DNA from: Nonomuraea turcica
Lineage (GTDB): Bacteria > Actinomycetota > Actinomycetes > Streptosporangiales > Streptosporangiaceae
Direction of reading: 5' to 3'
NCBI RefSeq assembly: GCF_030718205.1
Contig: NZ_JAUZQF010000006.1
Span: 310,001-374,000, forward strand
DNA length: 64,000 nucleotides
Under the pieces are notes generated by a model, which was not told the origin of the DNA, searched no databases, and worked only from the letters and a program-made list of their open reading frames with translations. Shown here in pieces: positions 55,226 to 63,834 of the stretch (within the stretch, counting starts at the first letter, position 1; every line of letters starts with the position of its first letter). Both the position numbers and the translations under genes were made by a program.

Positions 55226-56596
55226 TCAGCTCCGCTCGCGGAGGTGCTGCATCGCGTACGAACGCCACGGGCGCCACCGTTGTACGTGCTGCTCCGCCTC
55301 CGGTCCGAGGCGACGCAGGCCGCACTGAACGGCAGGGTCTCCAGGCAGGAACACGTCCGGGTCGCCGAGGGCCCGCAGGCGGATCCGCCCCACCGCGTCC
55401 GCCGTCACGCCGGGCAGGGCGAGGAGCTCGCGTTCGACCTGGTCGCGGCCGGCCTCGAGGTGTACGGCTCCGGCGGTCAACGCCCGGGCGAGGGCGGCGA
55501 CCGGGGGAGGCGCGTCGCCGGCGTTCGCCAGGGCCTCCATGGAGGGGAAGACCGAGCGGACGGCCGCATCGGAGCGCAGGGGAGTGCCGTGGTGCTGGAC
55601 GAGGTCGGTGAGCAGGGCCCGGCCCGCGCTGGTCTCCTCGTTCACGATCGCACGAACCGCCATCTCGGCCGCGTCGACGTGGCCTGGCACCCGCCTGCCG
55701 GGTGCGGCCGCGATCAAGGGAGCCAGGAGCGGGTCGGCGCCGAGGTGGTCGTTGATGTCTCGGGGGTCGGCGTCCAGGTCCAGGAGGCGGCGGCAGCGCC
55801 GTACCGCGGCAGGCAGGTCGCGCAGGGCGTCGAGGCGCAGCTCGCAGGACACGGATGCCTCGCCCGGTCGCAGCGTGACGATGCCGAGGCCGTGCGGGAG
55901 GGTGAGCGCTCGGCGGTAGAAGTCGTCGCCGGCCTCCTCCAGACCGGGGATCGCGCGGTCGGCCAGGTACCGGAACAGGCCGGCCAGGTCCAGGGGCGGG
56001 CGGTAGGCGAGGCGCAGGTGGATCGTCCCGCGCGCCCGCGGGGTGGAGGGGCGCAGCGCGGTGGGGGTGGTGCCGTAGACCTTGCGGATCGTGTCGTTGA
56101 ACTGGCGGATCGTGGAGAAGCCCGCCGCGAAGGCGATCTCGCCGGCCGGCAGGTTCGTGGATTCCAGGAGCGTCCTGGCGTTGGCCGCGCGTTGGGCCCT
56201 GGCGAGCGCCTGCGGGCCCGCCCCCAGGTCGGCGACGAGTTGACGGCGGAGCTGGCGCTCGCTGTAGCCGAGCCGGGCCGCGAGTCCGGTGACGCCTTCC
56301 CGGTCCACGAGCCCGTCGGCGATCAGCTGCATGGCGCGGCCGGTGACGTCGGCGCGGACGTTCCATTCGGGGGAGCCGGGAACGGTGTCGGGGCGGCAGC
56401 GTCTGCATGCCCGGAAGCCGGCCTCCTGGGCGGCTGCGGCGGAGGGGTAGAAACGCACGTTTTCCGGCTTGGGCAGGGCCGCCGGGCAACTGGGGCGGCA
56501 GTAGATGCCGGTGGTCACGACGGCGACGAAGAATCGGCCGTCGAAGCGGCCGTCCCGGCTCCTGAGCACGGCGTACGCGGCTTCGTCTGCGAGCAT
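55226..56596 (-). CDS. AdaA-AlkA fusion: methylation-responsive regulator with 3-methyladenine DNA glycosylase
   Basis: 456 residues. The N-terminal Ada domain has four zinc cysteines C33, C37, C64 and C67 (IYCRPSCP, ACRRCRPD); the first is the methyl acceptor in Ada. An AraC helix-turn-helix follows (about 95-180: LAARLGYSERQLRRQLVADL, FAAGFSTIRQFNDTIRKVYG). The C-terminal half is an AlkA N domain plus HhH-GPD glycosylase with the catalytic aspartate at about D420 (DPDVFLPGD). The HhH segment PGVTADAVGRIRLRALG is slightly divergent from the usual PGIGPWTA. Such fusions sense methyl phosphotriesters and excise alkylated bases. An O6-methylguanine transferase domain is absent. Confidence 0.9.
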   Translation of the reverse strand: MLADEAAYAVLRSRDGRFDGRFFVAVVTTGIYCRPSCPAALPKPENVRFYPSAAAAQEAGFRACRRCRPDTVPGSPEWNVRADVTGRAMQLIADGLVDREGVTGLAARLGYSERQLRRQLVADLGAGPQALARAQRAANARTLLESTNLPAGEIAFAAGFSTIRQFNDTIRKVYGTTPTALRPSTPRARGTIHLRLAYRPPLDLAGLFRYLADRAIPGLEEAGDDFYRRALTLPHGLGIVTLRPGEASVSCELRLDALRDLPAAVRRCRRLLDLDADPRDINDHLGADPLLAPLIAAAPGRRVPGHVDAAEMAVRAIVNEETSAGRALLTDLVQHHGTPLRSDAAVRSVFPSMEALANAGDAPPPVAALARALTAGAVHLEAGRDQVERELLALPGVTADAVGRIRLRALGDPDVFLPGDPAVQCGLRRLGPEAEQHVQRWRPWRSYAMQHLRERS

Positions 56597-56654
56597 GCGC
56601 CCTACTTTCCCCGCTCGCCGGCCGCCGCCTCTAGTGACGATCGGACATCAAGCC

Positions 56655-57272
56655 TTAATCCATCCGCCTGAGCTGCTGCTCCCGCGCCCCCGCATCCCCG
56701 GGCAGGTTCCGCCCGGCCAGCTCTCCCGCGATCCGCTCGCGGAACTCGACCGGCCGATGATCGTCGTACTTGAACTTGGCCCGCACCCCCACGACCTCCA
56801 GCCGCAGCCCACGGATCGCCGACAACATCTTGCGGTACGGCCCCTCCTCGGCGGCCACCACCCCATGCCCGCCGTCCGGCTGGTGATGGGCCAGCTGGCG
56901 GCGCAGGATCTCCGCCTTCCCCTCCTTGTCGTCCACGATCTTCGCCGTGCAGGTGAGCTGAACGGAGGAGTAATAGCTGGTCGGCACGCCGTTGTCGGGG
57001 GAGTCCGAGCGCCACATCGACGGGATGTAGGCGTAGTCGTCGTGCACGCTCACCAGCACCCTCGGGTTCGCCTCCAGCGCGACCCAGATCGGGTTGGGCC
57101 TGGCCAGATGGAGCACCACCTCGCCGTCGCCGTCGAACAGGAAGTGCGTCGGCACCACCACCGGCGGGCCGCCGTCGGTGCCGTTCGCCGCCAGTTGCCC
57201 GAAGTCGCGCGTGCGCAGCCAGCTTCGCCACTCGTTCCCGTCGCGGGCCGCGTCCCATGGTTGAATGAGCAC
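56655..57272 (-). CDS. Pyridoxamine 5'-phosphate oxidase-like (FMN-binding split-barrel, PaiB-like) protein
   Basis: 205 residues from the GTG at 57272, five bases after AAAGGGG; an in-frame ATG at 57296 has no binding site and would crowd the divergent promoter. The split-barrel core is LIQPWDAARDGNEWRSWLRT, VVVPTHFLFDGDGEVVLHLA and PNPIWVALEANPRVLVSVHD, followed by a KFKYDDHRP segment. It is divergent from a MocR regulator, a pairing often seen for vitamin B6-linked genes. The function is inferred only. Confidence 0.75.
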   Translation of the reverse strand: MLIQPWDAARDGNEWRSWLRTRDFGQLAANGTDGGPPVVVPTHFLFDGDGEVVLHLARPNPIWVALEANPRVLVSVHDDYAYIPSMWRSDSPDNGVPTSYYSSVQLTCTAKIVDDKEGKAEILRRQLAHHQPDGGHGVVAAEEGPYRKMLSAIRGLRLEVVGVRAKFKYDDHRPVEFRERIAGELAGRNLPGDAGAREQQLRRMD

Positions 57273-57306
57273 CGGAACCCCTTTGTATTGGTACATAATA
57301 GACTTT
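57273..57306. promoter_or_regulatory. Divergent promoter between the PaiB-like and MocR genes
   Basis: The 34-bp gap is AT-rich (TATTGGTACATAATAGAC). It must hold both promoters and likely the MocR operator. Confidence 0.5.
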
Positions 57307-58635
57307 GTGCTAGAAATATATCGTGTCACCGGTGGGACGGCCAACGAGATAGCGGCCGGCGTCGAGGCCGCCGTGTCGGATGGGCGGCTGGCGCCGGGCG
57401 CGCCGCTTCCCCCGGTCCGCGAGTTGGCCACGCTGGCCCAGGTCAGTCCCAACACGGCGGCGGCCGCCTATCGGCTGCTGCGTGAGCGCGGGATCGTGGA
57501 GACCGCCGGGCGACGGGGCACCAGGATCAGGCCGAGGCCCGCCAGCACGGCACGCGAGGACATCCGCATCGAGGTGCCGCCGGGCGTCCGGGACCTGTCC
57601 AAGGGCAACCCTGATCCCATCCTGCTGCCGCCCCTGCACGAGGCGCTCGCCGCCGCCGCCCGCGCGCACCAGGAACGGCCCGCCATGTACGGCACGGGCG
57701 ACGACGAGGAACTCCTCGCCCTGGCCGGGGCCCGCCTGCGTGGAGACGGCGTGCCTGCCGCGCCGCTGGCGATCAGCTCGGGCACCCTTGACGCGGTCGA
57801 ACGGGTGCTGAACACCTGCCTGCGTCCCGGCGACGCGGTCGCGGTGGAGGACCCCGGCTGGTCGGCCCTGCTGGACCTGGTGGCCGCGCTCGGCCTGCGT
57901 CCCGTGCCGATGCGGCTCGACGACGACGGCCCGCTGCCCGAGGAACTCGGCAAGGCGCTGCGGGCCGGGGCCCGGGCCGCGGTGATCACGGCCCGCGCGC
58001 AGAACCCGACCGGCGCCGCCGTCACTGCGGAACGTGCCGCCGCCCTGCGGGCCGAGCTGGCCGCGCGCCCAGGGGTGCTGCTCGTCGAGGACGACCACGG
58101 CGACGGCTTCGTGGACGTTCCCCTGCATCCGCTGGCCGGAGCCACGGCCCGCTGGATACTCGTCCGCTCCACGGCCAAGGCGTTCGGCCCCGACCTGCGG
58201 CTCGCGCTGATCACCGGCGACCCGGTCACGCTGGACCGGCTGCGGGGGCGGCAGCGACTGGCCGCGGGCTGGGTCAGCCACCTGCTGCAGCGGGCCGTGG
58301 CCCACCTGTGGCGCACGAGGGCGGTGGACACCGCCGCGGTGGCGGCCTCGTACGCCGAGCGGCGCGACGGGCTGGTCGCGGCGCTGGCCGCGCGTGGCGT
58401 CGCCGCACACGGCCGTACCGGGCTCAACGTATGGGTGCCCGTCCCGGACGAGGCCGCCGCGATCACCGGCCTGCTGGCCCGCGGCTGGGCCGCCGCGCCG
58501 GGCGCGCGCAACCGGGTCGCCACGCCGCCCGCGCTCCGCCTCACCGTCTCGCCGCTGCGGCCGGAGGACATCGCGCCGCTGGCCGACGACGTCGCCGCCG
58601 CCGTGCACCCGCCGTCACGCGGCCGGTACGGCTGA
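57307..58635 (+). CDS. MocR/GntR-family transcriptional regulator with aminotransferase-like domain
   Basis: 442 residues from the GTG at 57307. The GntR winged helix (LAPGAPLPPVRELATLAQVS, about 5-70) is joined to a fold-type I aminotransferase-like domain with PLP lysine in RSTAKAFGPDLR and GDAVAVEDPGWSALLDLVA. MocR regulators sense PLP or amino acids and control neighbouring genes, here probably the divergent split-barrel gene. Confidence 0.87.
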   Translation: MLEIYRVTGGTANEIAAGVEAAVSDGRLAPGAPLPPVRELATLAQVSPNTAAAAYRLLRERGIVETAGRRGTRIRPRPASTAREDIRIEVPPGVRDLSKGNPDPILLPPLHEALAAAARAHQERPAMYGTGDDEELLALAGARLRGDGVPAAPLAISSGTLDAVERVLNTCLRPGDAVAVEDPGWSALLDLVAALGLRPVPMRLDDDGPLPEELGKALRAGARAAVITARAQNPTGAAVTAERAAALRAELAARPGVLLVEDDHGDGFVDVPLHPLAGATARWILVRSTAKAFGPDLRLALITGDPVTLDRLRGRQRLAAGWVSHLLQRAVAHLWRTRAVDTAAVAASYAERRDGLVAALAARGVAAHGRTGLNVWVPVPDEAAAITGLLARGWAAAPGARNRVATPPALRLTVSPLRPEDIAPLADDVAAAVHPPSRGRYG

Positions 58636-58638
58636 GCA

Positions 58639-60012
58639 TCACTGGTGCTGATTCACGTGAATCACGGGCTTCGACGGCGTCAGACAGTGGGCCAGCACAC
58701 CGAGGGCTCCCATCACCAGCACCGCCAGCCCCGCCAGAGTCGCGGCCACCCATCCGCCGTCCAGCGTGCCGAAGAACGCCGCGCCGGTCACCGTGCCGCC
58801 GAGCACGCCCCCGGCCTCCTGCACGGTCCCGAGCACCCCGGCCGCGGCGCCGGCGCGCTCTCGCCGTACCCGGGACAGGACGGAGGAGATCAGCGGCGAC
58901 ATCAACAGCCCCATCCCGCCCCCGATCACGAATAACGTCCCCGCCACCTGGTACGGCCCCGCCCCGCCTCCCACGACGTATCCCAGCAGCCCCAGCCCCA
59001 CGACCACCATCAGCGCGGCCACCGCCGGCGGCACCCGTCCGGCCCGGAGCGAGGTGAGGAAGAAACCGGCGTTCAACGCGGTGCACACGGCACCGGCCGC
59101 CAGCGGACTCAGCCCGAGACCTTCCTGCAGGTAGAGGGCCAGCACGAACGACAACCCGGCCGACGTGCCGAACAGCAGCGCCACCGCCACCAGCCCGCCC
59201 GCGAATCCCTTCTCCGCGAACACCGCCAGGTCGAGCAGCGGCGCCCGTCCGGAGGCCGCCAGCCGCCGTTGCCGTCGTACGAACCCGGCCAGAAGCGGCG
59301 CCGCGGCCGCCAGGCACCACCACGTCCACCCCTGCTCCCGCCCCTCGACCAGCGGCAGCACCACGGCCACGAGCCCCGCCGCGACCAGCGCCGCCCCGGC
59401 CAGGTCGAGATCGCGCCGATCGCCGGAGCCCGGGGTGCGGGGGAGCACCCGGGTGGTCAATGCCAGGGCCGCCACCCCGATCGGCACGTTGACCAGGAAA
59501 CAGGCCCGCCAGCCCAGCCCCAGGGGATCGGCCGCCACCAGCAGCCCGCCGATCGCCTGACCGCTCACGCCGGCCACGCCGACGGCGGTGCCGTACCAGC
59601 CGAACGCCCTGGCCCGGGCCGCGCCCTCGAACAGCACGCCGAGCAGCGTGAGCGCCTGCGGCGCGAGCAGCGCTGCCGCGACACCCTGCGCGACCCTGGC
59701 CAGCACCAGCGACCCGGCGTCGGGAGAGAGCCCGCAGGCCGCCGACGCCACCGTGAACAGCGCCAGCCCGGCGGCGAACACGCGGCGCCGGCCGTACAGG
59801 TCACCGAGCCGCCCGGAGACGATCAGGCTGGCGGCGTAGGCGAGCCCGTACCCGGCGATCACGAACTGCACGGCGGTGTCGCCCGCGCCCAGACCGGTCC
59901 GGATCGACGGTACGGCCAGGTTGGCGATGAAGAAGTCGAGGGTGGTCATGTACACGGCGACCAGCACGACAGGCAGCGCGATCATGGGACTCCAGGGGAA
60001 ACGTCGGGCCAT
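58639..60012 (-). CDS. MFS transporter (DHA2 type)
   Basis: 457 residues from the ATG at 60012; a second ATG at 59985 has a short-spaced GGAG. The opening IALPVVLVAVYMTTLDFFIA and the motif VSGRLGDLYGRRRVFAAGLA are typical of 14-helix drug exporters. The stop codon overlaps a TGATTCACGTGAATCA palindrome. Convergent with the MocR gene and divergent from the ABC exporter operon. Confidence 0.84.
   Translation of the reverse strand: MARRFPWSPMIALPVVLVAVYMTTLDFFIANLAVPSIRTGLGAGDTAVQFVIAGYGLAYAASLIVSGRLGDLYGRRRVFAAGLALFTVASAACGLSPDAGSLVLARVAQGVAAALLAPQALTLLGVLFEGAARARAFGWYGTAVGVAGVSGQAIGGLLVAADPLGLGWRACFLVNVPIGVAALALTTRVLPRTPGSGDRRDLDLAGAALVAAGLVAVVLPLVEGREQGWTWWCLAAAAPLLAGFVRRQRRLAASGRAPLLDLAVFAEKGFAGGLVAVALLFGTSAGLSFVLALYLQEGLGLSPLAAGAVCTALNAGFFLTSLRAGRVPPAVAALMVVVGLGLLGYVVGGGAGPYQVAGTLFVIGGGMGLLMSPLISSVLSRVRRERAGAAAGVLGTVQEAGGVLGGTVTGAAFFGTLDGGWVAATLAGLAVLVMGALGVLAHCLTPSKPVIHVNQHQ
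58649..58664. repeat. 16-bp palindrome resembling parS
   Basis: TGATTCACGTGAATCA differs from parS at two symmetric positions. It encodes IHVN in the last codons of the MFS gene, about 42 kb from the parA site. Confidence 0.6.
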
Positions 60013-60163
60013 AGGAGAACACCGGCGGGCGCCGAACGGTTGACCCTCACTCTGGAGCCGGCGGGTTTCGATCCCGTGCTGATCCGCTTCGGACGCGGCG
60101 TGCGCCCACCCATCCACCGATCGGTGGATATCGCCGACCGCGCTCACGCGCGAATCTCAGATC

Positions 60164-60886
60164 ATGACAGCGATCATCGAGATCAATGAACTACGCAAGA
60201 GCTACAAATCGAGCGCGGCAATCGACGGCGTCACCCTGCGGGTGGAGCAAGGCGAGATCTTCGGCCTCGCCGGCCCCAACGGCGCGGGGAAGACCACGCT
60301 CGTCGAGTGCGTGTCGGGGCTGCGGCGGGCGGACGGTGGCACGCTACGCGTGCTCGGCCTGGACCCGCACACCGATCGGCGCGTGCTCCTCCAGCGCATC
60401 GGCGCCCAGCTGCAGGAGGCGGCCCTGCCCGATGCCATCAAGGTTGGCGAGGCGTTGCGGATGTACGCCTCCTTCTACGACAGGCCGGCCGATTGGCGGG
60501 CGGTCATGGACGAATGGGGCCTGGCGGACAGGAAGAGCGTCCGGTTCGCGAACCTGTCCGGCGGCTGGAAACAGCGGCTGTTCATCGCTCTCGCCCTGGT
60601 CGGCAATCCGGAGCTGGTCCTGCTCGACGAACTCACCACCGGCCTCGATCCGGCCGCCCGCCGTACCACGTGGGGTCTGATCCGCGCCATGCGCGAGCGG
60701 GGGGTCACGGTCGTGCTGGTCACCCACTTCATGGACGAGGCCGAGGCCCTGTGCGACCGTCTCGCCGTCATCGACCGGGGGCACGTCATCGCCGAGGGCA
60801 CGCCTCGGGACCTGATCGCGAAGGCGGGGTCCGACTCGCTGGAGAACGCATACTTCACCCTGACCGAAAGGACCGAAGCGGCATGA
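60164..60886 (+). CDS. ABC transporter ATP-binding protein (DrrA-like exporter)
   Basis: 240 residues from ATG. Walker A is GPNGAGKTT, the signature region is NLSGGWKQRLFIALAL (LSGGW rather than LSGGQ), Walker B is LVLLDELTTGLDP, and the switch His is in VLVTHFMDEAEALC. This is the single-ATPase type of ABC-2 exporter. The stop is coupled to the permease start (ATGA). First gene of a four-gene operon with a two-component system. Confidence 0.9.
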   Translation: MTAIIEINELRKSYKSSAAIDGVTLRVEQGEIFGLAGPNGAGKTTLVECVSGLRRADGGTLRVLGLDPHTDRRVLLQRIGAQLQEAALPDAIKVGEALRMYASFYDRPADWRAVMDEWGLADRKSVRFANLSGGWKQRLFIALALVGNPELVLLDELTTGLDPAARRTTWGLIRAMRERGVTVVLVTHFMDEAEALCDRLAVIDRGHVIAEGTPRDLIAKAGSDSLENAYFTLTERTEAA

Positions 60887-61608
60887 AAGGCATCACGCAG
60901 GTCGTCACCGTCGAGCTGAAGCTCATCGTCCGGGATCCGATGTCGGCGTTCTTCGCGCTCGTCTTCCCCGCGATCATGCTCTGGGTCAAGTTGCGCGGTG
61001 GCAACAAGCCGCTACCCGGCGGCACGCCGCTGATCGACGCCACGGTACCGATGCTGATCATCTTCGTCATCGGCCTGGCCGCGCTGGTCGTCCTGCCCGC
61101 CACGCTGGCCCAATATCGGGAGCGCCGGGTGCTGAAACGGCTCCGCGTCACACCTGCTTCGCCGACGATGTTGTTCGGGGCGCAGTGGGCCGCGCACATG
61201 CTGCTGGCCATGCTGGGGTCGTGGCTGCTGATCGCCATCGGCGCGGTCGCGTACGGGCTGAGCGCACCCGCTCAACTCCTGGGCGTCCTGGTGGCGTGGC
61301 TGCTGAGCGCGCTGAGCCTGGGCGCCATCGGTCTCCTCCTCGGCGCCCTTGCCCCCTCCGGGCGGGGCGCGACCGTGATCGGATTGAGCCTCTTCTTCCC
61401 GATGGTCTTCCTCGCGGGCGTCGTGATCCCCCGCGAGAGCATGTCCGGCTCCATGCGCGCCATCGGCGATCTCATGCCCATGGCGCCCGCGGTCGAGGCG
61501 ATCCGCGATGGCTGGGCCGGTGGCGCGGCGTCGCCGATTACGCTGGGCGTCATGGTCGCGATCTCGGTCGTCGCGGGTGGCGCCGCCCTGAGGGCGTTCC
61601 GGTGGTAG
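60883..61608 (+). CDS. ABC-2 type transporter permease
   Basis: 241 residues, six membrane segments, from the ATG overlapping the ATPase stop. The ABC2 signature includes the RERRVLKRLRVTPASPTMLF region and FFPMVFLAGVVIPRE near the fifth helix. With the ATPase it probably exports a lipid-like or drug-like compound. Confidence 0.87.
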   Translation: MKGITQVVTVELKLIVRDPMSAFFALVFPAIMLWVKLRGGNKPLPGGTPLIDATVPMLIIFVIGLAALVVLPATLAQYRERRVLKRLRVTPASPTMLFGAQWAAHMLLAMLGSWLLIAIGAVAYGLSAPAQLLGVLVAWLLSALSLGAIGLLLGALAPSGRGATVIGLSLFFPMVFLAGVVIPRESMSGSMRAIGDLMPMAPAVEAIRDGWAGGAASPITLGVMVAISVVAGGAALRAFRW

Positions 61609-62846
61609 GGGCCGGCGCAGGCGTGGAGGTCACGCGCTGGGATCGTGTGCAGCCGGCGCTGCCGTACCTGTTCATCCTCCTGCCCGCGGTCTTCGCCCTG
61701 CTGCGGGAGTGGCGATGGGAAGTGCTGGCACTCGCGGCGTTCGCGGTCGCTTGGCACTGGTTGATGGTGACCAGGTGGGCAGCGCGCCCGTTGCCGCTGA
61801 TCGCCTACTTCGGGGTGCTGCTGGCCGTGGTGGCCGTCCTGGTCAGGATCGACTCGGTGTTCACGGTGACCGCCGTGGGGGTGTTCGTCCAGTGCTTCGC
61901 TCTGCTGCCCGGATGGTGGGCGTACGGAGGCGTGGCCGTCACGGTCGGCGTGCTGGTCGCCGCCCGTCTCCAGCCCGGCCGACCCCCGGCCGAACTGCTC
62001 TCCTCCTTCGTCGTCGGAGTGCTGATCGCCTCCGCGACCGGCCTGATCATCCGAACGATCGTCGACCAGAACGACCAGCACAAGGCGGCGATCGCGGAGC
62101 TGAAGGACAAGAGTGCCAAGCTCGCGGCGCTCGCCGAGGACAACGCGAACCTCCACGCGCAGCTCTTGAGCCGCGCCCGCGAGTCCGGCGTGCTGGAGGA
62201 ACGGCAGCGCATGGCCAGAGAGATCCACGACACCATCGCCCAAGGGCTGACCGCCATCCTCACCCAGGTCGAGGCCGCCGAGGCGGCGGTCGGGGAGGAC
62301 ATGCCCGCGGCTCGCGCACGCCTGGATACGGTGCGGACCGTGGCCAGGGAGAGCCTGACCGAAGCGCGCCGCTCCGTTCAGGCGCTGCGGCCCGGGCCGC
62401 TGCAGCATGATGCCGAGCTGGCGACCGTCATCCGGGAATTCACGGAGAAGTGGTCGCTGAGCACGGGCGTGGCCGCGTCCGTGCAGGTCACCGGCGATCC
62501 CCGGCCGCTGCATGGGGAAGTGGAGACGTCCCTGCTCCGGGTGGCGCAGGAGGCCCTGAACAACGTCGCCAAGCACGCCGCCGCCGATCGGGTCGGGGTC
62601 ACCTTGTCGTACATGGAGGATGTGGTGGCGCTGGACGTACGCGACGACGGTCGTGGGTTCAGCCCGGATGGGACGGATGGGGGAGGCTTCGGCCTCATGG
62701 CGATGCGCCAGAGAGTGACCCGTTTAGCAGGAAATTTCGTGATCGAGGCGGCTCCTGGCATGGGTACGGGAATCTGCACAACTGTCCCGGCCATCCCCGC
62801 GGAGCCGAAGTCCGATCCCCACCCCGACTCCCATGTGGGAACGTGA
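61602..62846 (+). CDS. Sensor histidine kinase (NarL/HisKA_3 type)
   Basis: 414 residues from GTG 61602, which overlaps the permease by 7 bp (alternative GTG 61623). The N-terminal ~150 residues hold about five membrane helices. A coiled coil (AAIAELKDKSAKLAALAEDN) leads to the H box REIHDTIAQGLTAIL with the phosphorylated His, and to an HATPase domain with VAQEALNNVAKHA and DDGRGFSP. Its stop is coupled to the response regulator. The layout suggests that it senses the substrate of the adjacent ABC exporter. Confidence 0.9.
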   Translation: MVGAGAGVEVTRWDRVQPALPYLFILLPAVFALLREWRWEVLALAAFAVAWHWLMVTRWAARPLPLIAYFGVLLAVVAVLVRIDSVFTVTAVGVFVQCFALLPGWWAYGGVAVTVGVLVAARLQPGRPPAELLSSFVVGVLIASATGLIIRTIVDQNDQHKAAIAELKDKSAKLAALAEDNANLHAQLLSRARESGVLEERQRMAREIHDTIAQGLTAILTQVEAAEAAVGEDMPAARARLDTVRTVARESLTEARRSVQALRPGPLQHDAELATVIREFTEKWSLSTGVAASVQVTGDPRPLHGEVETSLLRVAQEALNNVAKHAAADRVGVTLSYMEDVVALDVRDDGRGFSPDGTDGGGFGLMAMRQRVTRLAGNFVIEAAPGMGTGICTTVPAIPAEPKSDPHPDSHVGT

Positions 62847-62848
62847 CC

Positions 62849-63490
62849 ATGCCGCCGATACGTTTGATCATCGTGGACGACCACCCGATCGTCCGCGACG
62901 GCCTACGCGGCATCTTCGCCGCCGACGAGGCCTTCGAGATCGTCGGCGAGGCCGCCGACGGCCCTGAGGCCCTTGCGGTGGCCCTACGCACCAAGCCCGA
63001 CGTCGTGCTCTTGGACCTCCGCATGCCGAAGATGACCGGCGTGGAGGTCATCCGCCGCCTCCGTGAGCAGACCCCCGGCATCCATGTCCTGGTGCTGACG
63101 ACCTTCGACGACGACGCCGACGTCCTGCCCGCTATCGAGCAGGGCGCCACCGGTTACCTCCTCAAGGACACACCCCGCGCAGAACTCCGTCGTGCCGTGC
63201 AGGCGGCTGCCCGCGGCGAAACCGTGCTGTCCCCGGCCGTGGCCGGCGTCCTGCGGCACAAGGCCCAGGAGCCGGAACCGCGGACGCTCAGCCCGCGTGA
63301 ACTCGAGGTGCTCAGGCTCATCGCCCGCGGGGCGACCAACCGGGAGATCGCCGGCCGGTTGTTCATCACTGAGGCGACGGTGAAGACGCATTTGCTGCAT
63401 GTCTTCGCGAAGCTCGAGGTGAAGGACCGGGCGGCCGCGGTGGCGGCGGCGTACGAGACCGGTCTGCTCAAGCCGGCGGCCGGCGACTGA
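62849..63490 (+). CDS. LuxR/NarL-family response regulator
   Basis: 213 residues from ATG (GTG 62843 is an alternative). The receiver domain is IRLIIVDDHPIVRDGL with phospho-acceptor Asp56 (VVLLDLRMP). The C-terminal LuxR helix-turn-helix is LSPRELEVLRLIARGATNRE followed by IAGRLFITEATVKTHLLHVF. Partner of the preceding kinase and likely activator of the exporter operon. Confidence 0.93.
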   Translation: MPPIRLIIVDDHPIVRDGLRGIFAADEAFEIVGEAADGPEALAVALRTKPDVVLLDLRMPKMTGVEVIRRLREQTPGIHVLVLTTFDDDADVLPAIEQGATGYLLKDTPRAELRRAVQAAARGETVLSPAVAGVLRHKAQEPEPRTLSPRELEVLRLIARGATNREIAGRLFITEATVKTHLLHVFAKLEVKDRAAAVAAAYETGLLKPAAGD

Positions 63491-63834
63491 GCCGACTCCA
63501 CAAGTCATCCTGACAGGCCTCCACGTCTCGCCGTGCGCGAAACGACCCTAATCACCTGTGGTAAACCTCCGGGTGACCAGGGGATTCGAGCAGGATGAAC
63601 GGGGAGTGACGGCGGAGCGACATCCCTCCGCCGAGCCGCTACGAACGACTAACGCGCTCAGTGACCTGGCAAAACATGAACACCCCTCTGATGGTGTCCG
63701 TCTTGCCCCGATACCTGAGGTTTTCTGACACAGGAATGTTTCGATCATGGTGACGGTTGGTCAACTTGCCCTCATTCTCTGTTATGGTCCCTTCTTGTCC
63801 AAAAATTGGGACAACCTATACCTATAGGAGGATC
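63491..63834. promoter_or_regulatory. 344-bp upstream region of the last gene
   Basis: It contains TTGTCC-N8-GGACAA (63795-63814), an inverted repeat that may be an operator, and AT-rich TATACCTATA just before the start. The rest shows no gene. Confidence 0.5.

Noticed and set aside
54217..55611. 464-codon open frame opposite the MFS gene
   Set aside because: Shadow of the MFS reading frame, rich in Arg/Gly/His with no domain.
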